Positions 15,065 through 23,882 of a DNA stretch of 36,053 nucleotides are shown piece after piece. The notes beneath the pieces were generated by a model that saw nothing but the letters and a program-made list of their open reading frames with translations, did not search any database and was not told where the DNA came from. This DNA comes from an uncultured Pirellula sp. GTDB taxonomy: Bacteria > Planctomycetota > Planctomycetia > Pirellulales > Pirellulaceae. Location of the stretch: assembly GCA_903858115.1 (NCBI GenBank), contig CAIOHR010000019.1, forward strand, positions 1 to 36,053. Reading direction: 5' to 3'. Made by a program: the position numbers and the translations under genes. Positions within the stretch are counted from its first letter, which is position 1. Every line of letters begins with the position of its first letter.

Positions 15065-16609
15065 CTATTTTCGAGGCGACGGTGGTATCGGCGGTACTGG
15101 TGCCTTTTGGGCCGAAGGTGCCACTGGTGTTGCCATCGCTTTCTGGGCTGCCGGTTCATCCAACCGAACCATAAGCCATTGCTGGGTTTGGCCGTCCGCG
15201 AAGTGCACGAGCGCTGGACCCGTATCGGACGTCAGATTGGAAATCCCGGTTTCCATGATCGGACGCGTCTTGCCCTCGACAGCCCAAGCAACTCGCTGTG
15301 ATGCTTTATCAGCGAGTCCTTCGACGGTCTGTGTTTGATTCGTGACGGTGTTATGCGAGGTACCCGAAATCACTCCCTCTTTGCTGATTGCAAGTTGCAA
15401 AAACAACGTCGGATCAGGACCGGATTTTTGGCCATCCTGCGTCAATGCAAACACTCCCAATGGCAACCACTCTGCTTTCTCGGGTGCAACTTCAGGTGCA
15501 CTGGCTACGATGGCTTCGGCTTGCTGCGCATATTCCTCAGCAGTGGCCACCGGCTGATCGCCGTAGTAAACCGAATTGTCTTCATAGTATACGTTTTCAC
15601 CGTAGCTGTACGGGACTGCATCGGTCCAACCGTAACCAGTGCCAACCCATCCGGCCACCGAGCCCCATGCGGCCCAGCGATAGGGCGCATTGATTCGCCA
15701 TGAAGCCCAGCCGGGATGGTCTGACCAGAAGTCTAGGCGAGGATGGTTCTCCTGAACTTGATTGCGTATTTCATCGCGGCGACCAACTCGGTTGTCTTGA
15801 TACTGCTGCCGATTTTCGATTCGGCCGGCGCGGTTATCTGACATGCGATCATTGACTCCCGAACGATCGCTGACACCGGCACGATCAGCTAAACCTGTAC
15901 CTGCACCTGGACGGTTGGCGATGCCGGTACCTGTACCGGGTCTGTCCGCAATGCCTGCACCAGCACCAGGACGTTGAGCTATACCTGCCCCAGCCCCCGG
16001 TCGGTTCGCGGGAAGTGTACTAGGTCGAGTACCACCACCTCCTTGCAAGAAATCAGCCGCCGCACCACCTGCAATCGAACCGCCCATGTTCCCTGGACGA
16101 TTTGCAGGGAGCGTACTCGCCCCTCCAGCACCGCCCCCTGGGGCGATATTTAAGAAATTATTGAGTTGCCCCGTTGAAGGTCTCGAACCGACACCACTTC
16201 CAGGGCCAACTCCGCCCGGACGAGTGCCAGCAACCCCACCTGGACGCGTTCCTCCACCGGCAACCCCGCCGACTGGTCGTGCTCCGGTGCTCGGTAGACC
16301 ACCTGGACGTGGCATCGCACCCGGACTCATCACGCCACCGGGGCGAGATGCCATTCCTGAACTGGGACGAGACATGCTAGGTCCTGACGGCCGGTTCATC
16401 GAAGGCGAAGGTCGGCTCATGGACGGCGATCGATTCATCGAAGGGCTTGGGCGACTCATCCCGCCACCTCCCGAAAATCCGCCTCCGCCGCGGGACATGC
16501 CACCGCCACCGCGCCCGCCACCGCGTCCAAAGAAAGCCCCAGCATCACCGATCGTCAAGACAACGATGACTAACGTTGCTAGCCCAATTCGAATCGTAGT
16601 TTTCTTCAT
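15065..16609 (-). CDS. Glycine/proline-rich exported protein, 'mu-protocadherin-like' planctomycete surface protein
   Basis: A 514-residue exported protein of unknown function. A Sec signal (MKKTTIRIGLATLVIVVLTIGDAGA) is followed by a low-complexity Gly/Arg/Ser/Pro region: a Gly-rich segment 28-50, SMNRPSP/SMSRPSP repeats 51-85, RPGGV-type repeats 88-145, and four 10-residue units RPGAGAGIAx at 203-242. A polar RIENRQQYQDNRVGRR stretch leads into an aromatic WASWRINAPYRWAAWGSVAGW segment (about 300-330). A folded C-terminal domain (about 375-490) then precedes a Pro-rich tail. Such proteins are widely annotated in planctomycete genomes as putative mu-protocadherin or cell-surface protein. It starts 4 bp after the stop of the SnoaL-type gene; an AAGGAA near the end of that gene serves as ribosome-binding site, so the two are coupled. 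Confidence 0.85.
   Translation of the reverse strand: MKKTTIRIGLATLVIVVLTIGDAGAFFGRGGGRGGGGMSRGGGGFSGGGGMSRPSPSMNRSPSMSRPSPSMNRPSGPSMSRPSSGMASRPGGVMSPGAMPRPGGLPSTGARPVGGVAGGGTRPGGVAGTRPGGVGPGSGVGSRPSTGQLNNFLNIAPGGGAGGASTLPANRPGNMGGSIAGGAAADFLQGGGGTRPSTLPANRPGAGAGIAQRPGAGAGIADRPGTGTGIANRPGAGTGLADRAGVSDRSGVNDRMSDNRAGRIENRQQYQDNRVGRRDEIRNQVQENHPRLDFWSDHPGWASWRINAPYRWAAWGSVAGWVGTGYGWTDAVPYSYGENVYYEDNSVYYGDQPVATAEEYAQQAEAIVASAPEVAPEKAEWLPLGVFALTQDGQKSGPDPTLFLQLAISKEGVISGTSHNTVTNQTQTVEGLADKASQRVAWAVEGKTRPIMETGISNLTSDTGPALVHFADGQTQQWLMVRLDEPAAQKAMATPVAPSAQKAPVPPIPPSPRK
15884..16003 (-). repeat. Four tandem 30-bp units encoding RPGxGxGxAx
   Basis: Codons 203-242 of the glycine-rich protein comprise four 10-residue units: RPGAGAGIAQ, RPGAGAGIAD, RPGTGTGIAN and RPGAGTGLAD. 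The units are degenerate at the DNA level, so this is an old in-frame expansion rather than a recent one. Confidence 0.85.
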
Positions 16610-16613
16610 TAGA

Positions 16614-17504
16614 TTATTCCTTAGTTATTTTGACTTCGTCCACATTCGGCAACAGTTCGCCATCGACCGTGCGATTGATGGACTGCAGCGTGAACGTGTT
16701 TTCATCGAGGTATGTAAAAACGTTGACGGCAGAGGACTTTCGCCCGTCATGGAGGACACCACTTTGCTGGACGTACCAACGATTTTCTTTTTTGGTCCAA
16801 GTCCCCTGACCAGTGCCGCCATCGGAGTCAAACACCCAGGAGCGAATTTGTTTAGCAACAGGATCCCAGCCGATGATCTGCATTCCGGACATGTCGATGC
16901 GATCGCGTACCTGGACCTCGAATGTACGCACTAGGAAATTGTTGTTGCGAGCCCATTTGCATTCGGTAACTACCGACGCCTTGTCATCCTGATCTACCCA
17001 GCGTCCAACCATCCATTCGAGACCTTTTAGTTGCTCATAGTGCGACGGTGGGGCGACTATTTCTTCTTCGGTCATACGGTCCAATAACCATTGCCTATCG
17101 CGTTTGACATAGACAGCCGTATATTCGCTGTTCTCCAAAGTTTGATCCGCCACCGTAAGCTTGGCCGTACCATGCTCGACCGCGACCCCCGGCGAGATGA
17201 ACTGGATGGAATTCGTCGTCGCCTCCAGCTTGATTCCTTTGGTTTCGGCAAAAGTCTCCGACATTTGCTTTTCGATCGCCTCACGGCCCACGACCTGTTC
17301 ATCGCTCAGGGGATTAATGTAGACCGCTTCAGGCGACCACATGGCTGCGACCGCCTTCGCGTCCCACTTGTTAAAGGCGAGAACGTAAGCCTCTACGGCT
17401 TTGCGAATTGCAGCTTCCTCATCGGTCTGAAGAACAGGCTCTACGGCAACAGCAGCAGCCAAACTGCAAACCGTCACCGCAAAAGTCAACGTCATTAACT
17501 TCAT
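16614..17504 (-). CDS. Exported SnoaL-like / DUF4440 (SgcJ/EcaC family) protein
   Basis: A 296-residue protein with a signal peptide (MKLMTLTFAVTVCSLAAAVA) and an N-terminal SnoaL-like cone domain (about 30-150; motifs EEAAIRKAVEAYVLAFNKWDAKAVAAMW and VVGREAIEKQM). A second beta-rich domain follows (about 165-296; LEWMVGRWVDQD, GWDPVAKQIRSWVFDSDGG, VQQSGVLHDG). This two-part layout is common in planctomycete proteins named SgcJ/EcaC family oxidoreductase, although no enzymatic activity is demonstrated and the cone may simply bind a small ligand in the periplasm. The ATG at 17504 is chosen because a strong ribosome-binding site, GAGGAG, lies about 8 bases upstream; the 26-codon longer reading from 17582 lacks one. 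Coupled to the glycine-rich surface protein downstream. The two-dyad element lies about 80-130 bp upstream. Confidence 0.87.
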   Translation of the reverse strand: MKLMTLTFAVTVCSLAAAVAVEPVLQTDEEAAIRKAVEAYVLAFNKWDAKAVAAMWSPEAVYINPLSDEQVVGREAIEKQMSETFAETKGIKLEATTNSIQFISPGVAVEHGTAKLTVADQTLENSEYTAVYVKRDRQWLLDRMTEEEIVAPPSHYEQLKGLEWMVGRWVDQDDKASVVTECKWARNNNFLVRTFEVQVRDRIDMSGMQIIGWDPVAKQIRSWVFDSDGGTGQGTWTKKENRWYVQQSGVLHDGRKSSAVNVFTYLDENTFTLQSINRTVDGELLPNVDEVKITKE

Positions 17505-17584
17505 CAGTTTCTCCTCTACGTTAGATTGGCTGTGGGTCGTCTCCCAGCAAAGCCTCTGTCTGCTAATCATCGAGTCTAACATTG

Positions 17585-17634
17585 GTGAATACCATTCGTA
17601 AAACTACGACTTTTGTATTGCGTAATACGCAATA
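17585..17634 (-). promoter_or_regulatory. Two-dyad regulatory element, copy 1 (upstream of SnoaL-type gene)
   Basis: This 50-bp stretch aligns without gaps to 26171-26220 at 37 of 50 positions. On the plus strand it contains ATACCATTCG, then CGTA-4-TACG (17597-17608, dyad centre 17602.5), then a long palindrome centred on 17625. The two dyad centres are 22.5 bp apart, about two helical turns, as expected for tandem dimers bound on one DNA face. It ends 81 bp upstream of the ATG at 17504. Short CGTA-type half-sites with a small spacer are the kind of site NarL/FixJ-type regulators use. Copy number, spacing and dyads are seen; the binding protein is inferred. Confidence 0.6.
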
Positions 17635-17635
17635 C
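17615..17635. repeat. Perfect 10+1+10 palindrome
   Basis: GTATTGCGTA (17615-17624) and TACGCAATAC (17626-17635) are exact reverse complements around a single central base at 17625. It is the upstream dyad of copy 1 of the shared regulatory element. In copy 2 (centre 26211) the symmetry is weaker (left and right 7-mers match at 5 of 7 positions). Likely a high-affinity operator. Confidence 0.75.
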
Positions 17636-17948
17636 GTTTGCAGCAAACCCAGTTCTTGTACGACTTGAGCAAAACAGTTCAGTTTGGGTTCGAGGTCGAC
17701 TATCGGAAGACCAAACTATATCTCCCCTGCACTCGATGCGAATGCAGTCCTATTCATGCCCCAGTTTCTTTCGCGTCTTTGAAACTACTTCCGGAGTACG
17801 CATCGCTTTCAAAAGCTCCTCAGAACCAACGCCCCACTCCGAGACGCACTTGGCTGTTCTCAAAACAGAAATGTCCAGATAAACTCGATGAGCACTTTCA
17901 CAAACAGTCCCCTTTTCCATCTTTTTCAATCTAGGCGAAGCAGCAAGA

Positions 17949-19790
17949 CTAATTGACTGCAAACAGTTTGCTGTCGACTCGAGACAACAATTGCTTCAGT
18001 TGTGGCAGCGACTCATGGGCCGTCTGTGCACCTATCGCAGACATTTCGTCAGCTCGCGAAAACTCGGTGATATCAAAATCTCTTACGTCCGGCTGAATCA
18101 CAAAGTCAGCCGGTTGCACTCCCACTGAATTCATGTTCACGTTTTGTACAACATAAGTTCGCATGATCGTTTCGAGCACGGACGCTGACTTCATTTTGGC
18201 TGTAGTTGTATCCGGTCCATTCTTCGCAAATTCCTGTTTTATCTTTGCCGTAACGCTAACCGCGATCACAAAATTGCATCCTTTTGCCACAAGCGTGTTG
18301 GCTGGTACGTTGTTAATGATGCCGCCATCGACCAACGCTCTACCATCTCGGTTAATCGGCTTCGATAAAACGGGTACATTGATGCTCTCGAGGACGGCAT
18401 GCACGGAGTCTCCCACCTCACGCACGATCGGTTGCCCGCTAATCAGATCTACCTTGACCGAATGAACGGGAATCGGCAGTTGCTCCAACCGACTATCCTT
18501 CAAATACTTTCTCAATAGCGGATCAAACTGGCATCTGCGATACATGTACAATAGATACCAGTGACCACCGTTGGGTATTTTTCGAAACAACCAGGGAGGA
18601 GTTAATTCCTTTACGAAACACTCGGTACTGTACGCTGGGTTCATTCCCGAAGCGTACAAGATTCCCGTCATTGCCCCCGCGCTGGTTCCGGCAATCATAT
18701 CGACGCAAATGCCGTTTTCTTCGAGCACTTGGAGGACGCCCAAATGGGCCATGCCTCTGGCCGCACCACCGCCCAACGCTAAGCCAATTCGGACTCCTCG
18801 CATCTCATGAATGATACGTTCGAAACCGTTCAGCATGACTCGGCTTCGATGTTCCGGTGGCTCGTCGAGAGACACCTTGAAATTTCGAATCGCAAGCGAA
18901 TTCAACTCTGGGGCAAGAGGTGCCCATTGCATGCTGCCGGGTAGCAACCACACTATATTTATTTTGTCCCGCCAATTGGGAGATTGCTGTTCGATCTCGG
19001 CAAGTTGAGCAGCGGCCTTGCGCCAAGTATCAGGGGTGACACACCAAAAAATCTTCTCACTTATCTCGATGACATCCGATATCCTCTTGATTTCCATTGC
19101 CGCATTCAGATCGAGGATAATCGGTTTTCGATCCGGCATCTTGTCGATTTCTTGACGAACTTCCGAATTGGACACATAACAGCCGTTTTTTAACATGCAA
19201 TAGTGAGGAACTCCGTCGATTGGATTCCAATCCGGCTGGTCATGTACGACGTACGCATTCTGCCCCAAATCCTGTAGACGAATTACAAGTCGTCGCGCTA
19301 GTTCCCTGGTTTCTGGCGACTGGTGAAAAATGGAAATCACCCTCGGCAACTTCTTTCGTCGCTCTCCCATCAGCGTGCTATTGACCGCTTCCGCGATGAT
19401 GCGAGACATATTCTGACGGAACATGTCATGTTGCTTGGTCAACGCGAATAACGTTTGATAGCTCAGACGAAGCAATGTGGAGGGTTCGACTACTTCGACC
19501 TGCATGGGAGACGGTTCGCCCGAAGCGGCAGCCAATGCCCCGACTTGTGTTCCAGCCATTTGATATCGCGTTAGCAATACATTCCCTTGAATGTCGACGA
19601 GTGTGACCTTAACGCGACCGTGGATGACGAGATAAACAAACGCCATCGGATCATTTGCTTTGTGTAGAATTTCGCCTGCTTCACATCGCAATAATTCGCA
19701 TTGATTACCTACATCATGTACAACCTCGTCACTTAATCCTTCCGCACATGGATGCAACTTCAGCAAAAGAAATTTGTCGACCGTCACCAT
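17949..19790 (-). CDS. Patatin-like phospholipase with N-terminal cyclic-nucleotide-binding domain (NTE-like)
   Basis: A 613-residue lipase resembling bacterial homologues of neuropathy target esterase. Residues 15-130 form a CNB domain (CEAGEILHKANDP, VYLVIHGRVKVTL). Residues 145-330 form the linker region seen in this group (VISIFHQSPETRELARRLVIRL). The patatin domain (332-540) carries the oxyanion-hole GGGAARG (340-346), nucleophile Ser370 in GTSAG and Asp488 in DGG; together these make the Ser-Asp dyad. It probably deacylates lysophospholipids at the inner membrane face. The CNB phosphate-binding cassette is not a textbook R-x-A-A type, so nucleotide control is uncertain. AAAGG lies about 8 bases before the ATG at 19790. 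It is divergent from a membrane-anchored hydrolase; the 141-bp gap holds promoters for both. Confidence 0.93.
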   Translation of the reverse strand: MVTVDKFLLLKLHPCAEGLSDEVVHDVGNQCELLRCEAGEILHKANDPMAFVYLVIHGRVKVTLVDIQGNVLLTRYQMAGTQVGALAAASGEPSPMQVEVVEPSTLLRLSYQTLFALTKQHDMFRQNMSRIIAEAVNSTLMGERRKKLPRVISIFHQSPETRELARRLVIRLQDLGQNAYVVHDQPDWNPIDGVPHYCMLKNGCYVSNSEVRQEIDKMPDRKPIILDLNAAMEIKRISDVIEISEKIFWCVTPDTWRKAAAQLAEIEQQSPNWRDKINIVWLLPGSMQWAPLAPELNSLAIRNFKVSLDEPPEHRSRVMLNGFERIIHEMRGVRIGLALGGGAARGMAHLGVLQVLEENGICVDMIAGTSAGAMTGILYASGMNPAYSTECFVKELTPPWLFRKIPNGGHWYLLYMYRRCQFDPLLRKYLKDSRLEQLPIPVHSVKVDLISGQPIVREVGDSVHAVLESINVPVLSKPINRDGRALVDGGIINNVPANTLVAKGCNFVIAVSVTAKIKQEFAKNGPDTTTAKMKSASVLETIMRTYVVQNVNMNSVGVQPADFVIQPDVRDFDITEFSRADEMSAIGAQTAHESLPQLKQLLSRVDSKLFAVN

Positions 19791-19840
19791 GATTGAGCCT
19801 TTTGTTATCCATCTTTTGAGTCAAACTGTCGTAGCACTTT

Positions 19841-19870
19841 ATTGTAGTCAAGTACATATGGCGCAGTCAG
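19841..19870 (-). promoter_or_regulatory. Possible sigma-70-type promoter for the patatin gene
   Basis: On the minus strand CTGACT (19870-19865) and TACAAT (19846-19841) are separated by 18 bp. They match the -35 consensus at 4 of 6 and the -10 at 5 of 6 positions. Transcription would start near 19834, about 45 bases before the ATG. Read by eye; planctomycete promoters are poorly defined, so confidence is modest. Confidence 0.35.
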
Positions 19871-19931
19871 CTCAATCGCGTACAGATTCCCACCAACCGT
19901 TGCTAACATTTTCGAAAGGACGTCGTTCAAG

Positions 19932-21539
19932 ATGACGAATCTAGTGTCGCGAGGCGCAACACTGATACGACTGGGACTGTGGTCAATGGTCGTCTGTGCC
20001 GCATGGGCAGCGATTAGCCTGGTTATGGAGTGGTATCAGTTCACCCAATCGATGCCCGACCAAGGGTGGAATTTGCAGATTGCTCGACTGGTCGGACTTG
20101 TCTTTCTGAACTTAGTATTCACCGCTTTGATTGCCGTCGTCGTTATCTTGTCTTTATGGGTTCGGCTCACGGGCAATCTCCCCGATCTTCAAGGATGGCA
20201 TCTTCAGTATCCAGAATCGGAGTTTTGCGCAGCGGATGCGAATGATGATTACACTTTGGACGACTACTTAGAACAAGAGCAGAGAGTCTACAATCAATTG
20301 AATGCATTGATCGTAGGCACTTGGGCCGAACAAATTGACGGCGACTTTTGTCGCTTTGGCTCCACTTCAGTCTCGAATCCCGAGACGATTGTTGATCGCA
20401 ATTGGAATCGAACGTACATCCTCAATGCAGATAAGCCTATCGGCGGCGTCTTGCTCTTACACGGGTTAAGCGATTCACCGTACTCACTCCGGGCCTTGGG
20501 ACAAAGACTACATGCCGAAGGCTATACCGTGATCTGGTTGCGAATACCTGGACATGGTACTTGCCCGGCAGCCCTAGCAAACGTGTCGTCGGAAGATTGG
20601 CTCGCAGCGGTTAAAGTTGCTATGCGAGGACTGCGTGACCAATTGCCTGATGGTGCGCCGCTGATTCTGGGGGGCTACTCCAATGGAGGTGCACTGAGCG
20701 TTCTCTACACGCTCTCTGCAATCGACGATGTAACCTTACCTAAACCCAAAGCGATCATCTTGTTCGCACCCATGATTGGGATCAATCCCATGGCTAGTAT
20801 TACTCGGCTGTATCACATGGTCGCGCTTGTGTCGGGTAACCAAAAAGCTCAATGGTCGGGGATCAGCGCCGAAATTGATCCCTTCCGCTACAGCTCCTGG
20901 CCAATGAACGCAAGTGTACAAGCTTGGTTGGTAACACAAGCCGTAGAACGGCAGCTTTTCAAGTTGCAGAAATCGCGCCGAATGCATGAAATGCCGCCAG
21001 TCCTGGCGATGCAATCCGTCGTTGATTCGACGATCATTGTTTCCAAGCTGATTACAACCTTATTCGATCGCTTATCGTCCGCGTCAAGTGAGCTGTTTTT
21101 ATTCGATATCAACCGGGTGGACAAGTTTATGAATCTATTCAATCGGTCATTTGATAAAGCCATTTTTCCAAAACTACAGCGAACGGATATGCCGTTCACA
21201 TTGAGCGTCTTGAAGAATGCGAGTCCCGATTCTCGGCAGATGCTATTGCAAACTCGCAACGGAGAAACGTGGACAGAAACGATGACGGATTATTCTTGGC
21301 CGGCCGGGGTGGCATCGCTATCCCATCTAGCAGTGCCCATTCCGCCGGAAGATTTGATTTACGGGACCAAGGAAGCAACGGCTGCAAGCGGTCTACCACT
21401 GGGAACTCTCAGTATGAGGGCCGAGCCCAGTTCGTTATTGATCTCGAATTCGCTGTTCTATCGCTGTCGAAACAATCCATTTTACCACCTGATGGAAGAC
21501 CACGTCGTCAAGTGGCTCGCCTGTCGTATCATCGCGTAA
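19932..21539 (+). CDS. Membrane-anchored alpha/beta hydrolase
   Basis: A 535-residue protein with two N-terminal transmembrane helices (about 13-33 and 52-77) and an alpha/beta hydrolase domain from about 165. The fold is shown by GGVLLLHGLSDSPYS (oxyanion strand), RIPGHGTCP, and nucleophile Ser250 in GGYSNGG (G-x-S-x-G). The acid is probably the Asp in SVVDSTI (about 370); His could be in SLSHLAVP or MEDHVVKW near the C-terminus, and I cannot decide between them. It is the only plus-strand gene in the first 33 kb and is divergent from the patatin phospholipase, suggesting both act on membrane lipids or acyl esters. AAAGGA about 11 bases upstream supports the ATG at 19932. It converges on the DUF2252 gene with a 27-bp gap and no hairpin. 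Confidence 0.88.
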   Translation: MTNLVSRGATLIRLGLWSMVVCAAWAAISLVMEWYQFTQSMPDQGWNLQIARLVGLVFLNLVFTALIAVVVILSLWVRLTGNLPDLQGWHLQYPESEFCAADANDDYTLDDYLEQEQRVYNQLNALIVGTWAEQIDGDFCRFGSTSVSNPETIVDRNWNRTYILNADKPIGGVLLLHGLSDSPYSLRALGQRLHAEGYTVIWLRIPGHGTCPAALANVSSEDWLAAVKVAMRGLRDQLPDGAPLILGGYSNGGALSVLYTLSAIDDVTLPKPKAIILFAPMIGINPMASITRLYHMVALVSGNQKAQWSGISAEIDPFRYSSWPMNASVQAWLVTQAVERQLFKLQKSRRMHEMPPVLAMQSVVDSTIIVSKLITTLFDRLSSASSELFLFDINRVDKFMNLFNRSFDKAIFPKLQRTDMPFTLSVLKNASPDSRQMLLQTRNGETWTETMTDYSWPAGVASLSHLAVPIPPEDLIYGTKEATAASGLPLGTLSMRAEPSSLLISNSLFYRCRNNPFYHLMEDHVVKWLACRIIA

Positions 21540-21566
21540 CATAGCATATTCGCGTTTCGCTTTCTC

Positions 21567-22997
21567 TCATTGCTCCTCGACAAAGACTTCGAGTTTTCCC
21601 GCACGCACGGCCTTCATCAGCTCCTCATGGTCGCGTTCGGTTTGGTTCGCATAGGCGACAGAGAAGTCTGCGATGGCTCGATCAAACTTGTCGCTTTCGC
21701 CCAGGTATCCGCTAATCTTGGCGGGTTCGCCGGAGCGGGCGTGGGCATGAGCTAACGTCCAACCACACAACTTTGCGTATTCGAACATGACGCTTGGCAT
21801 GAAGATCTCGACCATCGGCTTAACTTTCATATCTTTAAGCTGACGTACGTAGAATTGTCGCCCCTCGGCTCCCTCGGTCCAGCCAAGAAATAGGTCGCTG
21901 GCTGATTGCATCATTCGGCAGCCGTGAACGATACGCTGACCGTGGTTGGAGTGAAGGCTCTTACCCGCGTAGGCTTCGAGCACGGAGGGACGTGCATGTT
22001 TGAACTGGAGGAAAAGCGGATCGTGCTCGCTTGCCATCAGCAGCAAGATACCACAGTAGGTTCCAACGCTACCGACGCCGACGACCTTAATCGCTACGTC
22101 CATTAGCTTAAAACGGTCAAGAAGTAATCGACGGTCTTCTTGCATGGTTTCTCGATAGCGAGAAAATGCTTGTTTGATCCTTGTCATTTGCACTTCGTGT
22201 TCCTGGTCACGCAAATGAAAAATCAAAGGTGGATTTTCTTTGATAGTGGGAGCGAGGCCGGTACTGATGGCGAGTTCAGGGAAGTCATGTTCGAGCACGC
22301 TGCGCTGGCGGGCCTTTTCTAGGCGTTTCTTGGCACGCTTTTTGGTCTCTTCATCCTCGAGCGCCGAGATCACTTCTTCGACGTCCATGCTCGCGTACCA
22401 CACGTCCATCACGTTCATGTCGCTGTATTCGGCCATGCGTTCGCGATACGACCGCACACAAGCCAGTACCGCATCGCGGGCATCTTCTTCGCTAAAGCCG
22501 TTGTCGCGGCAGGCAAGCACGAAGCTGGCGGCCAAGCGTTTCACGTCCCACTCCCAAGGCGCAGGGAGAGTCTCGTCGAGGTCGTTGATGTCAAAGATCA
22601 CTCGCCGCTCGGGGGTCGCGTAGGAGCCAAAATTCATCAAATGGCAATCGCCACATGCCTGCACTCGGATCCCGCACCCAGGCAGGCTGGCCAAATCGGC
22701 TGCCATGTTAAGTGCTGCTCCTCGAAAAAAAGTAAACGGCGACTTCATCATGCGGCCGTGGCGAATCGGGACAAGTTGTGGCATGCGGCCCTTGTTCGAT
22801 TCCTCCATCAAGGCTAAAGGAAGCGCCCGGTCAGCGGCTGGTTTCCAGATCGCATGCAATTCGCGAGGGCATTTATCGCGGAAGCTCTTTCCGATTGCAT
22901 ATAGCTCCGCCAATGTCGGGTGAGACATGAGCGAAGGACTCGTCTCGAGGGGTTGCAATTCTTCCGATTTGGCCGATGACTTTTTGCCTTTTCCCAT
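21567..22997 (-). CDS. DUF2252 family protein
   Basis: A 476-residue DUF2252 protein, recognised by VQACGDCHLMNFGSYATPERRVIFDINDLDETLPAPWEWDVKR-type blocks (residues about 105-150) and RMMQSASDLFLGW and YVRQLKDMKVKP further on. The fold is related to aminoglycoside-phosphotransferase/kinase-like proteins, with Asp/His-rich motifs (GDCHLMNFG, FDINDLDET) that could be catalytic and metal-binding. The substrate is unknown in the family. The N-terminus has a Lys/Ser-rich tail (MGKGKKSSAKSEE); no signal or membrane segment, so cytosolic. No clear ribosome-binding site precedes the ATG at 22997. Context with a CoA-disulfide reductase and a two-component system suggests stress physiology, which is inference only. 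Confidence 0.88.
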   Translation of the reverse strand: MGKGKKSSAKSEELQPLETSPSLMSHPTLAELYAIGKSFRDKCPRELHAIWKPAADRALPLALMEESNKGRMPQLVPIRHGRMMKSPFTFFRGAALNMAADLASLPGCGIRVQACGDCHLMNFGSYATPERRVIFDINDLDETLPAPWEWDVKRLAASFVLACRDNGFSEEDARDAVLACVRSYRERMAEYSDMNVMDVWYASMDVEEVISALEDEETKKRAKKRLEKARQRSVLEHDFPELAISTGLAPTIKENPPLIFHLRDQEHEVQMTRIKQAFSRYRETMQEDRRLLLDRFKLMDVAIKVVGVGSVGTYCGILLLMASEHDPLFLQFKHARPSVLEAYAGKSLHSNHGQRIVHGCRMMQSASDLFLGWTEGAEGRQFYVRQLKDMKVKPMVEIFMPSVMFEYAKLCGWTLAHAHARSGEPAKISGYLGESDKFDRAIADFSVAYANQTERDHEELMKAVRAGKLEVFVEEQ

Positions 22998-23105
22998 GGT
23001 GACACGCTATGGATGACGAGAGGAGTGATGCTCCCCTAAGAATAACTCGATAACTGGCTCCCGCTACTAAGAATTATGTTATTCAGCGGATTGTCTTCTG
23101 TTCGA

Positions 23106-23128
23106 GGAAAGGGTCGTGACGTCTTTCC
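23106..23128 (-). other. Small stem-loop downstream of the six-helix membrane protein gene
   Basis: GGAAAG (23106-23111) and CTTTCC (23123-23128) form a 6-bp stem with an 11-base loop, 8 bp after the stop at 23137. It has no T-run; a possible weak terminator or 3' structure. Confidence 0.25.
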
Positions 23129-23136
23129 GCTTGCGT

Positions 23137-23823
23137 CTAACCTTCTCTGTTGGAAACTGGATTTGTAGGAAATCGATTGAATCCTGAGCAGAGGATGAAC
23201 GCACTCACCATCAGAACCCACAACGGGAACAGGAGAGCAATCCAGGCAAAGTCGGTGATGACCAGGAGTAGTACCAATCCAAACGAAAAGCCGATAAACG
23301 ACAACCAATGTGAGAGCACCGCTGTGCGAAGCCCGATCGTGCTAGTCACGAACATAAACACCGCCGCCATCTTCATGCCAAATGTGTTCATCAGAGCAAA
23401 CGCCATACTACGACCAAGTTGGTACGTGTCCTGATGGACGAGAAGACTATCGGTACTGTTGAAAGCATCCATCAGTCCTCGGGTAACCGCGACTGCTGCA
23501 AAAAGCATGGCGACGAAGAGCAAGCCACTACCAAGAAATACGGTGGCGAAAAAACGATCTTCCAGCAGACCAATGTGGTTGCGGAGGACAGCCATAAACC
23601 ACAGGAACGCAATCCCCGTAAATGGGACGAGATTCAGTGACATCAAGACCCAGTTTCTTAAAGCCGGGTCCGAAAGCCATACGCCTGGATCTTTCGGATC
23701 CGCTGGAGCAGCCAAACGAACAATCGCCAGGCTGGCGATAAAGAGCACTGCGAAAACGATCCCGCTAATCGCAACAATTCGCGGTGGAGACGGGATCGGT
23801 TTCAATGCACTATGAGCAGTCAA
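23137..23823 (-). CDS. Integral membrane protein of unknown function
   Basis: A 228-residue hydrophobic protein with about six membrane segments (near 18-40, 55-78, 92-115, 140-162, 166-180 and 184-206). It has no recognised enzymatic motif. Visible features are SISGIV/AISGIVFAVLF in the first helix, DPGVWLSDPALRNWVLMSLNLVPFTGIAFLWF across the first loop and second helix, and a polar loop FNSTDSLLVHQDTYQLGRSM. Similar small proteins are annotated as hypothetical in many bacteria. It is 59 bp downstream of the CoA-disulfide reductase gene in the same direction, so co-transcription is likely. I do not recognise a specific family and assign no function. Confidence 0.75.
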   Translation of the reverse strand: MTAHSALKPIPSPPRIVAISGIVFAVLFIASLAIVRLAAPADPKDPGVWLSDPALRNWVLMSLNLVPFTGIAFLWFMAVLRNHIGLLEDRFFATVFLGSGLLFVAMLFAAVAVTRGLMDAFNSTDSLLVHQDTYQLGRSMAFALMNTFGMKMAAVFMFVTSTIGLRTAVLSHWLSFIGFSFGLVLLLVITDFAWIALLFPLWVLMVSAFILCSGFNRFPTNPVSNREG

Positions 23824-23882
23824 ATGACATCATCCCCATTACGCCGGTTTTCAATCTTGTCGTGGTTTTTTTGATCTTTAAT

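Larger units (their letters stand above)
17505..17948. other. Intergenic region, 444 bp, with regulatory element but no supported gene
   Basis: It lies between the SnoaL-type gene start and the patatin gene stop. The left part holds the leader and the two-dyad element (17585-17634). The right part (about 17640-17948) has a 70-codon minus-strand frame reaching 17962 that overlaps the patatin stop. It has no recognisable family, and I do not call it a gene. No T-run terminator is visible after the patatin gene. Confidence 0.6.

Noticed and set aside
16086..16934. 282-codon proline-rich plus-strand frame
   Set aside because: Antisense to the Gly/Arg-rich repeats of the surface protein; Gly codons read as Pro on the other strand. 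No independent evidence for a gene.
17750..17962. 70-codon minus-strand frame after the patatin gene
   Set aside because: Overlaps the patatin stop, no ribosome-binding site and no recognisable family; too short to support.
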